A stretch of DNA of 8,627 nt from JBBIGV01 sp037447335 (GTDB lineage: Bacteria > Bacteroidota > Ignavibacteria > Ignavibacteriales > Ignavibacteriaceae), in the NCBI GenBank assembly GCA_037447335.1, contig JBBIGV010000100.1, positions 1-8,627 on the forward strand. The letters run 5' to 3'. The notes below the pieces were generated by a model. That model ran no database searches. It worked only from the letters and a program-made list of their open reading frames with translations, and had not been told where the DNA came from. How positions within the stretch are numbered: the first letter of the stretch is position 1; every line of letters starts with the position of its first letter. A program made the translations under genes and the position numbers. This document shows, piece after piece, positions 1-5,878 of the stretch.

Positions 1-55
1 AATAATTTCTAAACATTTTAATTAATCTTGAAAAAAGTGCGGAAGTCAGGAAGTA

Positions 56-421
56 CTGAACAAGCTCACGTTCAGCATTCAGAATGTTACCGACCATGAT
101 GGCTTTACCATTTCAATTGTCGGATATATAGTAGTATTCATGGCACTGGTGCTTCTGTATGCAGTGTTCAGCAACTTAACTAATTTTATTCAGGTAAGGA
201 TCAGAAAAAAATTACAGGTAAAAGGACAGCTTCAGGCTAATGGAAAAAAAGACCTTACTATAAGCGGTGAAATAGCTGCTGCTATATCAATGGCTTTACA
301 TCTGCATTTTGCACAAATACATGATTTTGAAAATACCGTTCTTACAATCAAAAAAGTACAAAGAACTTATTCTCCATGGAGTTCCAAAATTTACGGATTA
401 AGAACAATCCCAATGAAATGA
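56..421 (+). CDS. oadG: Sodium-pump decarboxylase gamma subunit (OadG family)
   Basis: Small membrane subunit of a biotin-dependent Na+-pumping decarboxylase; in this family it anchors and assembles the complex at the inner membrane. The frame is open from base 32. The first ATG in frame (140) falls in the middle of the only hydrophobic helix, so it cannot be the true start. I chose the CTG at 56, which gives 121 residues, the N-terminus MNKLTF and a usual OadG-like lead into the helix at residues 17-39; AGGA at 48-51 could be its ribosome site. No ATG, GTG or TTG exists upstream in frame, so a mutated start or a sequencing error is possible. After a basic linker (about 46-65), the C-terminal domain ends in YSPWSSKIYGLR, which I recognise as typical of this subunit in Bacteroidota-type decarboxylases. 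It lies 10 nt upstream of the biotin carrier gene in an apparent operon. The family call is solid; the start is not. Confidence 0.8.
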   Translation: MNKLTFSIQNVTDHDGFTISIVGYIVVFMALVLLYAVFSNLTNFIQVRIRKKLQVKGQLQANGKKDLTISGEIAAAISMALHLHFAQIHDFENTVLTIKKVQRTYSPWSSKIYGLRTIPMK

Positions 422-431
422 CTGGTATGAT

Positions 432-869
432 ATGAAAAAATTTAAATTTGTTATTCAGGGCAACAACTACGAAGTAGAAATACTCAGCATTGAAGATAAC
501 ATCGCTGAAATAAACGTTAATGGTTCCGTTTATAATGTTGAGCTTCAGCAGGAAATTAAAACACCTAAAACACCAAAGCTGGTACGCTCGGTTGCAGTGC
601 CCGGCAGTGAACCAGACAAAGTCAGAACAAGCAAGCCTACCGACGTTAAAGGAGGCGGGGTTATTAAAGCTCCTCTGCCGGGAACCATCCTTGAAATTTT
701 TGTAAAACCCATTGACAAAGTTAACATTGGCGATAAGCTCCTTATTATGGAAGCAATGAAAATGGAAAATAATATTAACTCCGATAAATCCGGTGTCGTC
801 AAAGCTGTTAAAGTAAATGTGCAGGATTCAGTAATGGAAGGCGATGTTTTAGTCGAGATAGGAGAATAA
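432..869 (+). CDS. Biotin carrier protein of the Na+-pumping decarboxylase
   Basis: A 145-residue biotinyl carrier subunit that shuttles the carboxyl group from the carboxyltransferase to the membrane beta subunit. The C-terminal biotinyl domain (about 75-145) contains EAMKMEN, where K110 is the lysine that biotin ligase modifies. APLPGTI precedes it at about 80-86, the standard first strand motif of biotinyl/lipoyl domains. The N-terminal part (1-45) is a small beta-rich region seen in separate methylmalonyl-CoA decarboxylase carrier subunits. A Pro/Lys/Thr-rich linker (about 43-72, KTPKTPK) joins the two and should be flexible. It sits between oadG and oadB with 10-nt and 3-nt gaps, so it is surely in the operon. 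The ribosome site is weak. Decarboxylase substrate (methylmalonyl-CoA or oxaloacetate) cannot be decided without the upstream subunit. An acetyl-CoA carboxylase carrier is unlikely given the neighbours. Confidence 0.92.
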   Translation: MKKFKFVIQGNNYEVEILSIEDNIAEINVNGSVYNVELQQEIKTPKTPKLVRSVAVPGSEPDKVRTSKPTDVKGGGVIKAPLPGTILEIFVKPIDKVNIGDKLLIMEAMKMENNINSDKSGVVKAVKVNVQDSVMEGDVLVEIGE

Positions 870-872
870 TTT

Positions 873-2018
873 ATGGAGGGTCTGAATCAGTTTTTTAAAT
901 ACACGGGTTTTGCTAACGTGACCATTGGTCATATTGTAATGATAATAATCGGACTCATCTTTATTTATCTTGCCATAAAAAAAGATTATGAACCGCTCCT
1001 GCTTGTGCCGATTGGTTTTGGAATTTTGGTCGGTAATATTCCCTTCCTCGAGAACATCGGGCTTCAGCTTGGTATATATGAAGACGGAAGCGTGTTGAAT
1101 TATTTATACCAGGGTGTGTTAAAAGGGATATATCCCCCATTAATATTCCTTGGAATCGGAGCAATGACGGATTTCTCTACTCTGCTTTCAAATCCGAAAC
1201 TGCTTTTGCTCGGCGCTGCAGCACAGGTTGGAATTTTTGCAACTTTCCTTGGTGCGCTGTTTCTCGGTTTCCCTCAAAACCAGGCAGCAGCAATAGGAAT
1301 TATCGGCGGGGCGGACGGACCAACAGCAATTTTTCTTTCATCAAAGCTGGCTCCCGAACTGATCGGACCGATTGCAATTGCAGCATATTCTTACATGGCA
1401 TTAGTTCCTGTTATACAGCCCCCGATTATGAAGATTCTTACTTCAAAAGATGAAAGAAGAATAAGGATGAAACCGCCTCGTTCTGTATCCAAGCTTGAAA
1501 GAATTTTATTTCCGATAGTCGGATTATTGCTTACCACTTTCATTTCACCGGGAGCACTTCCTCTACTCGGAATGTTGTTTTTTGGTAATCTGTTGAAAGA
1601 ATCTGGCGTTACAAAAAGATTGGGCGATACAGCCAAAGGCGCAATGGTAGATATTGTAACGATTCTTTTAGGTTTAACTGTTGGCGCATCTACACAAGCA
1701 ACAATATTTTTAACCCCCCAATCAGTTTTAATATTTGTGCTTGGCGCAGTTTCGTTTGGGATTGCTACTGCCGGCGGAGTTATATTCGCCAAAGTTATGA
1801 ACCTGTTCCTTAAAGGTGAAAATAAATTGAATCCTTTGATCGGTGCCGCAGGAGTATCGGCAGTGCCTGACAGTGCAAGAGTCTGCCAGATGATCGGGCT
1901 TAAAGAAGATCCTTCTAATCATCTTCTTATGCATGCAATGGCTCCGAATGTTGCCGGTGTAATCGGTTCGGCAGTTGCCGCCGGTATTATGATGAGCTTC
2001 TTATTACATTTGTTCTGA
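873..2018 (+). CDS. oadB: Na+-translocating decarboxylase beta subunit
   Basis: Integral membrane subunit (381 aa, normal family length) that decarboxylates carboxybiotin and couples this to outward Na+ transport. It is hydrophobic throughout, with about nine to eleven membrane segments. The family signature GGADGPTAIFLSSKLAP (146-162) contains D148, matching the essential Na+-binding Asp203 of Klebsiella OadB. Y174 in AAYSYMALVP lies 26 residues later, the spacing of Tyr229 in that enzyme. In the C-terminal signature, N320, G324, S329 and R336 repeat the spacing of the Klebsiella residues Asn373, Gly377, Ser382 and Arg389. All known functional residues are therefore present. GGAG at 861-864 gives a good ribosome site for the ATG at 873, three bases after the carrier gene stop. 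This is the last gene of the operon; a hairpin follows 6 nt after the stop. Confidence 0.96.
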   Translation: MEGLNQFFKYTGFANVTIGHIVMIIIGLIFIYLAIKKDYEPLLLVPIGFGILVGNIPFLENIGLQLGIYEDGSVLNYLYQGVLKGIYPPLIFLGIGAMTDFSTLLSNPKLLLLGAAAQVGIFATFLGALFLGFPQNQAAAIGIIGGADGPTAIFLSSKLAPELIGPIAIAAYSYMALVPVIQPPIMKILTSKDERRIRMKPPRSVSKLERILFPIVGLLLTTFISPGALPLLGMLFFGNLLKESGVTKRLGDTAKGAMVDIVTILLGLTVGASTQATIFLTPQSVLIFVLGAVSFGIATAGGVIFAKVMNLFLKGENKLNPLIGAAGVSAVPDSARVCQMIGLKEDPSNHLLMHAMAPNVAGVIGSAVAAGIMMSFLLHLF

Positions 2019-2024
2019 AATTAA

Positions 2025-2054
2025 GAGGCTGCCGTTTCATTTAACGACAGCCTC
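2025..2054. terminator. Hairpin between convergent genes, probable shared terminator
   Basis: GAGGCTGCCGT (2025-2035) pairs with ACGACAGCCTC (2044-2054) around an 8-nt loop, with one mismatch in an 11-bp stem. It begins 6 nt after the oadB stop and 9 nt after the stop of the small minus-strand gene. On the minus strand the stem is followed by TTAATTT, a short U-rich run, so it fits an intrinsic terminator best for that strand. On the plus strand no U-tract follows, so oadB termination there is less certain. Confidence 0.65.
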
Positions 2055-2063
2055 CACAAACCA

Positions 2064-2216
2064 TCACCCACCCACAACCGCTGAATAAATCAGGAAGCCT
2101 GCTCCGAACAGGAATCCCAATAAAAGTGTGCAGGCAAATATATAGAAGAATAAATCTGTTGATTTGTCGCTTTCATTTGTTTGCCTTGGACGTCCTGCAA
2201 TAATTTGCTTTGACAT
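2064..2216 (-). CDS. Small single-helix membrane protein, function unknown
   Basis: A 50-residue protein beginning MSKQIIAGRPRQ. A polar, basic N-terminal stretch (1-21) is followed by one strongly hydrophobic helix (about 22-46, starting LFFYIFACTLLLGF and rich in Gly/Phe), ending in VVGG. The ATG at 2216 has AGG seven bases upstream, a reasonable ribosome site. A second ATG at 2231 would add five residues but destroys that spacing. Its stop lies just before the hairpin at 2025-2054, giving it a proper 3' end. These points, more than its length, support a real gene. It is the last minus-strand gene after nhaC and the secreted protein, 117 nt beyond the latter, so it could be co-transcribed. 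I do not recognise a family. The positive N-terminus predicts N-in/C-out. Confidence 0.6.
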   Translation of the reverse strand: MSKQIIAGRPRQTNESDKSTDLFFYIFACTLLLGFLFGAGFLIYSAVVGG

Positions 2217-2333
2217 ATGATAACCTTTCATTTAAAAATTAATGCTTAAATAATTTTCCTTTTGAAGAAAATATTTTTCTTAATTCTGATTTTTATTTAT
2301 TTGATAAATTACTGACGTAAGAAAGAGATGAAG

Positions 2334-2711
2334 TCAGACGCTGGTAGAGAATTGAGCGGAGAGAAAATTTTTCAATCTGATTGAACCGGTGCTGTTTCTG
2401 TAAATGATCTCATAAAAGAGTTTAAGACGTGCTTTGGAGTATTCATTCACGAGAATAATTTTCGAAATATATCCTCCCCCGTAATTATTTTCATTTTGAT
2501 TTTTATTAAAAGAACTATTTGTATTAATGTTTTGTAAAGAACTTTCAATTAAAGCTGAAAAAACTTTTTCGGAATCAGGATGATATGATGGAGTAGCAGC
2601 AACTGCCTGAAAGCAAACAGACAGCAGGAAAACAACCAGAAACAAAACAGCGGATGGTTTGATTATATGTTTTAAAATAATCTTCATAATTAACGGGTGG
2701 TACTTAATCAT
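2334..2711 (-). CDS. Small secreted protein, function unknown
   Basis: A 125-residue protein with a clear signal peptide: a basic n-region (KHIIKPS), a hydrophobic core (AVLFLVVFLLSV) and a likely signal peptidase site after AVA or AVAA, at about residue 38-39. The cysteine in LLSVCFQA is not in a good lipobox (V at -1), so I do not call a lipoprotein. The mature part is about 87 residues, with an Asn-rich low-complexity patch (NINTNSSFNKNQNENN) and then a more regular, charged C-terminal part (KARLKLFYEIIYRNSTG). An internal ATG at 2687 gives MKIILKHIIKPS, a more usual signal peptide length; GGA lies close to the ATG at 2711, so the start is undecided. It begins 32 nt after nhaC on the same strand, so co-transcription is likely. 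No family is recognised; a periplasmic or cell-surface role is inferred only from the signal peptide. Confidence 0.6.
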   Translation of the reverse strand: MIKYHPLIMKIILKHIIKPSAVLFLVVFLLSVCFQAVAATPSYHPDSEKVFSALIESSLQNINTNSSFNKNQNENNYGGGYISKIILVNEYSKARLKLFYEIIYRNSTGSIRLKNFLSAQFSTSV

Positions 2712-2743
2712 TCCGGAGATTAAAGTCCAAGATTTTTTTGTGA

Positions 2744-4156
2744 TTATGTAATTATACCGGCAAGTGTGAAAAGGATCATAGCTCCTGCAGCCGCAGTTAC
2801 AGCATACGGAAGCTGGGTTCTTACATGATCAATATGATCGCTTGCCGATGCCATTGACGATACGAGTGTTGTATCAGATATCGGCGAGCAATGATCGCCA
2901 AATACACTGCCGCTTAAAACTGCAGCAAGACTTAAAGGAACACTGATGCCCATAACTGCTGCAGTAGGTAAAGCTATGGGTATCATAATAGCAAATGTAC
3001 CCCAGCTCGTTCCGGTAGAAAATGAAATGAAGCAGGCAGTAAGAAAAATTATCGGCGGGACAAATTCTTTCCGCAGAAACGATTCTGATATCGAAGCAAC
3101 ATATAAACCGGTTTCAAGATTTCTGCAAGTATCGCCGATTGCAAATGCAAGCGTCATAAGAATAGCAAGAGGTATCAAACCTGCCATTCCTTTGATTGTA
3201 AGATCAACTACTTCTTTGAGTGATAAAATTTTCTGTACTATCGACATCAATCCTGCAGCCGATATTGCAGCAATTACCGACCATAAAACCGAAGTGCTTC
3301 CGGAACCTGCGGTCAAATCACCATCACCGGTAATAATTAAACTTACGGGCATCATCACTATCATTATAAAAACAGGAATCAAAAAATTAACAGTACGATG
3401 ATGAATACCTTTCTTTGGCAGAGTGAAAGTAACATCCGCAGAAACCACCGGCACAGCATTATCTGCAATAGTTTTTCCTTCTTTGGAAGCACGCATTTCA
3501 GCATGCTTCATCGCACCAAAATCTTTCATTGTGATCGCGATAAAGCCTGCAATCAGCACAGAAAGTATCGCATAAAAATTTAATGGTATGGTCGAAAGAA
3601 AAACTCCAACTGCATTTGATGTGTTTTCTTTTTCAAGAAGGCTGATTACATATGCACCCCACGCATTCAGAGGAATGAGAATACAAATTGGCGATGAAGT
3701 CACATCACAAAAATATGCGAGCTTTTCTCTTGAGATTTTCAGCTTCTCAAATATCGGATGTGCAACCGCGCCTGTTACTAAGCATGAAATACTTGACTCA
3801 ATAAAAACAGAACAGCCGACAAAATATGCAAGCAGCGATGCACCGCGTTTGCTTTTTATCAGGTTTTTCCTTTGAATAAAAGAAATGAAACCCTGCACTC
3901 CCCCGTTTCGGTGTGTAAGTGTTATCAGCGCCCCAACTAGAGCGGAAAAAATAATTACGCGTGTATTGCCCTCATCCTTAAACACATTTACTATTGCCTG
4001 AACAGATGCGGACAAACCGGTCAGCAAATTCCAATCTAAAATTATTATCCATCCCAGGAGTATTCCTGTAAACAATGAAAGAAATACCTGGCGTGTTTTA
4101 ATCGCGAGTAAAATTGCCGTCAGGGGCGGCAGAACTGAAAACCAGCCGTATTCCAC
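2744..4156 (-). CDS. nhaC: Na+/H+ antiporter, NhaC family
   Basis: A 470-residue inner-membrane antiporter of the NhaC family, with about eleven or twelve hydrophobic segments. Family hallmarks near the C-terminus are GTSWGTFAIMIPIALP (from 382) and GDHCSPISDTT (420-430); the Ser/Thr/Asp/His residues there are thought to form the ion path. The start is GTG at 4156, giving MEYGWFSVLPPL; GGAG eight bases upstream (4165-4168) fixes it. The family includes Na+/H+ exchangers and some Na+- or proton-coupled carboxylate exchangers (MleN type), so substrate is not certain. Its position facing an operon for a Na+-exporting decarboxylase makes sodium cycling the simplest job: the antiporter would turn the Na+ gradient into a proton gradient, or the reverse. 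The upstream region to 4270 is AT-rich, but I could not pick one convincing promoter. Confidence 0.93.
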   Translation of the reverse strand: MEYGWFSVLPPLTAILLAIKTRQVFLSLFTGILLGWIIILDWNLLTGLSASVQAIVNVFKDEGNTRVIIFSALVGALITLTHRNGGVQGFISFIQRKNLIKSKRGASLLAYFVGCSVFIESSISCLVTGAVAHPIFEKLKISREKLAYFCDVTSSPICILIPLNAWGAYVISLLEKENTSNAVGVFLSTIPLNFYAILSVLIAGFIAITMKDFGAMKHAEMRASKEGKTIADNAVPVVSADVTFTLPKKGIHHRTVNFLIPVFIMIVMMPVSLIITGDGDLTAGSGSTSVLWSVIAAISAAGLMSIVQKILSLKEVVDLTIKGMAGLIPLAILMTLAFAIGDTCRNLETGLYVASISESFLRKEFVPPIIFLTACFISFSTGTSWGTFAIMIPIALPTAAVMGISVPLSLAAVLSGSVFGDHCSPISDTTLVSSMASASDHIDHVRTQLPYAVTAAAGAMILFTLAGIIT

Positions 4157-4496
4157 CTATTATACTCCGGGATAATAATTGATTGTTAAATAACTGAAAC
4201 ACCAATGCTAAACACTGTTATAGTGAAATTATTTTTTATTTGTTTACTGACTTCTGTTATAGCCAGATAATTTTTACTTACCTGTCCGGCTCAGAGGATG
4301 TCAATAGCTGCTGTTTCGTCCCGCCACTTTGAATATTTATGATATTCTTAGGCTGAGTTTTTTGAGTTTTCTTTGAAAACGCATTTGTTAAGATTATTTG
4401 GTGTGATTCAAAAAATCCAGGAAGCCTAAAAATATTATTTCTTTTACATTGAAAAGTGAACAAATATGTGGACAATATCAAAGGATTTTTAAAGGG
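4157..4496. other. Intergenic region upstream of nhaC, no gene supported
   Basis: About 340 bases between the nhaC start and the first attC-like repeat. It holds two exact copies of CTGTTATAG (4215-4223 and 4254-4262, 39 bp apart). The first forms the small palindrome CACTGTTATAGTG (4213-4225), a possible regulatory site for nhaC. Two short hairpins are visible: GAATAT/ATATTC (4331-4347) and GTTTTC/GAAAAC (4366-4380). An 83-codon minus-strand frame (4278-4529) runs into the attC-like repeat, lacks any recognisable domain or ribosome site, and is not called. If the repeat at 4497 is an attC, part of this stretch could be a decayed cassette; I found no matching 5' cassette end (it should read GTTAGCCCC). 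Confidence 0.5.
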
Positions 4497-4630
4497 GCTA
4501 ACGGCGTTGTCTGTAGAAAAGAAAGTCAAGTAATCACATTTACCTGCTAATATTTTATGGCGGGGTTAACACCTCCTTGCGGGGCTGTCGTGTTGTCCGA
4601 ATGACTTCTGTGGAGAAGCACCGGTTAGCT
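4497..4630 (+). repeat. attC-like recombination site A
   Basis: Bases 4499-4637 form a 139-bp direct repeat with 6278-6416, differing at only 3 positions (4503, 4513, 4535). The element is bounded by GCTAAC (4497-4502, R''-like) and GTTAGC (4624-4629, R'-like), which are exact reverse complements. Beyond these boxes the two halves remain partly complementary (GAAAGTCA near the left, TGACTTC near the right), giving the imperfect palindrome expected of an attC that folds as a single strand. Its 134 bp is within the known attC range. The R' box GTTAGCT departs from the consensus GTTRRRY at one position. It precedes the vapBC unit. The best support is the cassette-specific complementarity described for the two cassettes. 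Confidence 0.6.
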
Positions 4631-5028
4631 GCTTTTCAGAACTACTGACTGTAAACCCATATGTTTTTCTAAAGGAAAGAAATCCTTATCATTATGAAGT
4701 AAAAGAAAATCATTATCAATACAAAATGTACTTATTATTACATCTATAGTTTTTTGTATAGTTATTCCTTTTTCCGAAGCTTCCGATAATTATCAGCACT
4801 TTTAATTGCTATTTCTTTACCACATATAGTGAAACAAGGAAAAGTACTAAGTACATTTCTGGCGGTGATATAATCTTTATCACTCCTGAATCCTTGTAAT
4901 ACTTCAACTAATACATAATCACCTATAAATAAAATTTCTTTCCTTAATATCTCGTCTAATTTTTCTACTTGCCAATTTTCCTTTCCATTAAAGTAATCTA
5001 TCAAGACAGAAGAATCTACAAATATCAT
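4625..5028 (-). pseudogene. vapC: VapC PIN-domain toxin, one-base frameshift
   Basis: Toxin of a type II system; PIN-domain ribonuclease, usually cutting tRNA or rRNA. It starts with ATG at 5028, overlapping the vapB stop in an ATGA. The reading frame as given ends after 88 residues at a TAA (4762-4764), and a full VapC has about 130. The N-terminal half has the expected MIFVDSSVLIDYF with D5, and E42 in EVLQGF. Restoring one G in the AAAAAGGAATAAC run near 4765-4768 continues the protein as GITIQKTIDVII, STFCIDNDFLLLHNDKDF and FPLEKHMGLQSVV, supplying the third and fourth PIN acidic residues (TIDV, HNDKDF). That frame ends at 4625-4627. The given sequence therefore encodes a toxin lacking half its active site. 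It is either inactive or the base was lost in sequencing; homopolymer context makes both plausible. Confidence 0.85.
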
Positions 5029-5219
5029 TTGTCTTGCCTCATTTTATTCAAATCGCCTTCCCACCTGAGTTTTCCTCTGAATTTTTTGAGCTTATTTTGA
5101 TTTCTTACTTTTACCAATAATCTTAAAGCTTCTTCAACAACTTCCTTCTTTGTATTTAATCCGGAAGTCTTAAAAGCTGCTAACATAAGTTTATCGTCAA
5201 TAACAATATTAGTTCGCAT
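5025..5219 (-). CDS. vapB: VapB antitoxin
   Basis: Antitoxin of the VapBC module, 64 residues, beginning MRTNIVIDDKLM and continuing with KKEVVEEALRLLV, the ribbon-helix-helix-type pattern of the VapB family (strand, then two helices) that binds DNA as a dimer. The C-terminal part (KKFRGKLRWEGDL) is the tail that in this family wraps and neutralises VapC. I chose ATG 5219 over an upstream TTG (5231) because GGAG lies six bases before it (5226-5229). It overlaps vapC by 4 nt, the usual translational coupling. Expected to repress its own promoter together with VapC, at the inverted repeat just upstream. It appears intact although the toxin gene is broken. Confidence 0.88.
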   Translation of the reverse strand: MRTNIVIDDKLMLAAFKTSGLNTKKEVVEEALRLLVKVRNQNKLKKFRGKLRWEGDLNKMRQDK

Positions 5220-5236
5220 TTTCTTCTCCAATGTGT

Positions 5237-5269
5237 TGTGTATAATAGGTGCTTATATACACATAACAA
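5237..5269 (-). promoter_or_regulatory. vapBC promoter with overlapping operator
   Basis: On the minus strand, TTGTTA (5269-5264) and TATTAT (5247-5242), 16 bp apart, fit a sigma-70-type promoter whose start point would lie just ahead of the vapB ribosome site. A perfect 8-bp inverted repeat, TGTGTATA (5237-5244) and TATACACA (5256-5263) with 11 bp between, covers the -10 box and most of the spacer. Such a palindrome is where a VapB or VapBC dimer would bind for autorepression. The boxes are seen; the binding is inferred. Confidence 0.55.
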
Positions 5270-5298
5270 ATTGATATTCAATTCTATATCTTATAGCA

Positions 5299-5530
5299 GC
5301 TAACAGCGTGGCAACTAACATCTTTAATAAGTAAAAAGTCAATAGTTATATAAAAAATATTCCTGCCTGCCGGCGGCTGGCGGGGTTTGGTTATCTCCTG
5401 TCGCTAATCGTTTTGATATAATAGGCGGTCAGAGTTGTTCAGGTTTTCAAAGAACTTGTAAATTAACTTTCTTTTTAATCGACTTATTTTTTACTGACCC
5501 TTGACTTTCAACTTTTTTAAGCGGTTATAC
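5299..5530 (+). other. attC-like site C, diverged and extended
   Basis: A third member of the repeat family, between the two toxin-antitoxin units. It opens with GCTAAC and GCGT (5299-5309) like site A. It then shares AAAGTCAA (5335-5342), GGCGGGGTT (5379-5387), CTCCT (5395-5399) and CTGTCG (5398-5403) in the same order. The right half matches the end of A: TGACTT at 5502 lies 22 bases before the R'-like GTTATAC (5524-5530), exactly as TGACTT lies 22 bases before GTTAGCT in A. CTTGACTTTC (5500-5509) is also the reverse complement of GAAAGTCAAG in the left half of A. About 98 extra bases lie between CTGTCG and TGACTT, making it 232 bp, long for an attC. It may be one attC with a large terminal loop, or two fused partial sites; GTCAGAG (5428-5434) could be a decayed first R' box. 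Confidence 0.45.
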
Positions 5531-5551
5531 CGGATTTTAGCTTAAACAATG

Positions 5552-5596
5552 GCACGATAATATGTGCTTGTTTGTGTGCTAATTATTGCGCATATT
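5552..5596 (+). promoter_or_regulatory. mazEF promoter region with imperfect palindrome
   Basis: GCACGATAAT (5552-5561) and ATTATTGCGC (5582-5591) are inverted repeats matching at 8 of 10 positions, with GTGC half-sites between (GTGC at 5564 and 5576). TTGTTT (5568-5573) and CATATT (5591-5596), 17 bp apart, are a possible -35/-10 pair inside this palindrome, 30 bp before the mazE start. The arrangement fits autorepression by the ribbon-helix-helix antitoxin. The -10 box is weak. Confidence 0.4.
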
Positions 5597-5626
5597 TAGG
5601 ACACAATTTTAAGAATTGGAGATAAT

Positions 5627-5878
5627 ATGCCAACAGTTCAAGAAAAAGATAAAAAAGAACGATTGAGTTTTTTCGTTAATTCCGAATTATCGAAAAAGGT
5701 CAATAGAATTTCAAAACAAACTAATTTACCAGTAAGTGAAATAGTTAGAAAAGCTTTACAAAATTACATTGATCAAGTAGAGAAAGAGAAAGTAGAAACT
5801 GAACTTGAAGATGGTTATAAAGCCAATTACGACTATTACCTAAAAACACAAGAGGAATGGAAATATGCCGACAAATAA
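5627..5878 (+). CDS. mazE: MazE-type antitoxin, ribbon-helix-helix
   Basis: Antitoxin of 83 residues. The central part, RLSFFVNSELSKKVNRIS then LPVSEIVRKALQNYID (about 12-51), has the strand-helix-helix pattern of ribbon-helix-helix DNA-binding proteins. The rest is a charged tail (EKEKVETELEDGY, then YYLKTQEEWKYADK), which in this family inserts into the MazF dimer and blocks it. It belongs to the ribbon-helix-helix class paired with MazF in Gram-positive and many other bacteria, not the AbrB-fold MazE of E. coli. GGAG at 5618-5621 is the ribosome site. It overlaps mazF by 14 nt, implying coupled translation. A close function could be named ParD/CopG-like; the partner decides. Confidence 0.85.
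   Translation: MPTVQEKDKKERLSFFVNSELSKKVNRISKQTNLPVSEIVRKALQNYIDQVEKEKVETELEDGYKANYDYYLKTQEEWKYADK

Larger units (their letters stand above)
4625..5524 (-). mobile_element. Putative integron gene cassette 1 (vapBC, inverted)
   Basis: Bounded by the presumed cut points inside the R' boxes of sites A and C. Its left end GTTAGCTGCT (4624-4633) is the exact reverse complement of AGCAGCTAAC (5295-5304), the start of its own downstream attC-like site. This is the relation expected between the first bases of a cassette and its R'' box. The unit contains only vapB and vapC plus their promoter, read against the direction of the array. Toxin-antitoxin cassettes with their own promoter are well known in chromosomal integrons, where orientation matters less because they do not depend on the array promoter. 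The frame-restored vapC stop codon (4625-4627) falls inside the R' box, so gene and cassette end together. Confidence 0.5.

Noticed and set aside
1391..1792. 133-codon frame on the minus strand
   Set aside because: Antisense to the conserved core of oadB; no independent signals.
2263..2281. AT-only inverted repeat (AAGAAAA/TTTTTCTT)
   Set aside because: No G/C pairs in most of the stem; such pairing is expected by chance in AT-rich spacer and gives no clear terminator.
2946..3401. 151-codon frame on the plus strand
   Set aside because: Entirely antisense to nhaC, whose family motifs are unmistakable; it is the shadow of that gene.
4278..4529. 83-codon frame on the minus strand
   Set aside because: No ribosome site, no domain-like pattern, and it starts inside the attC-like repeat; likely chance.
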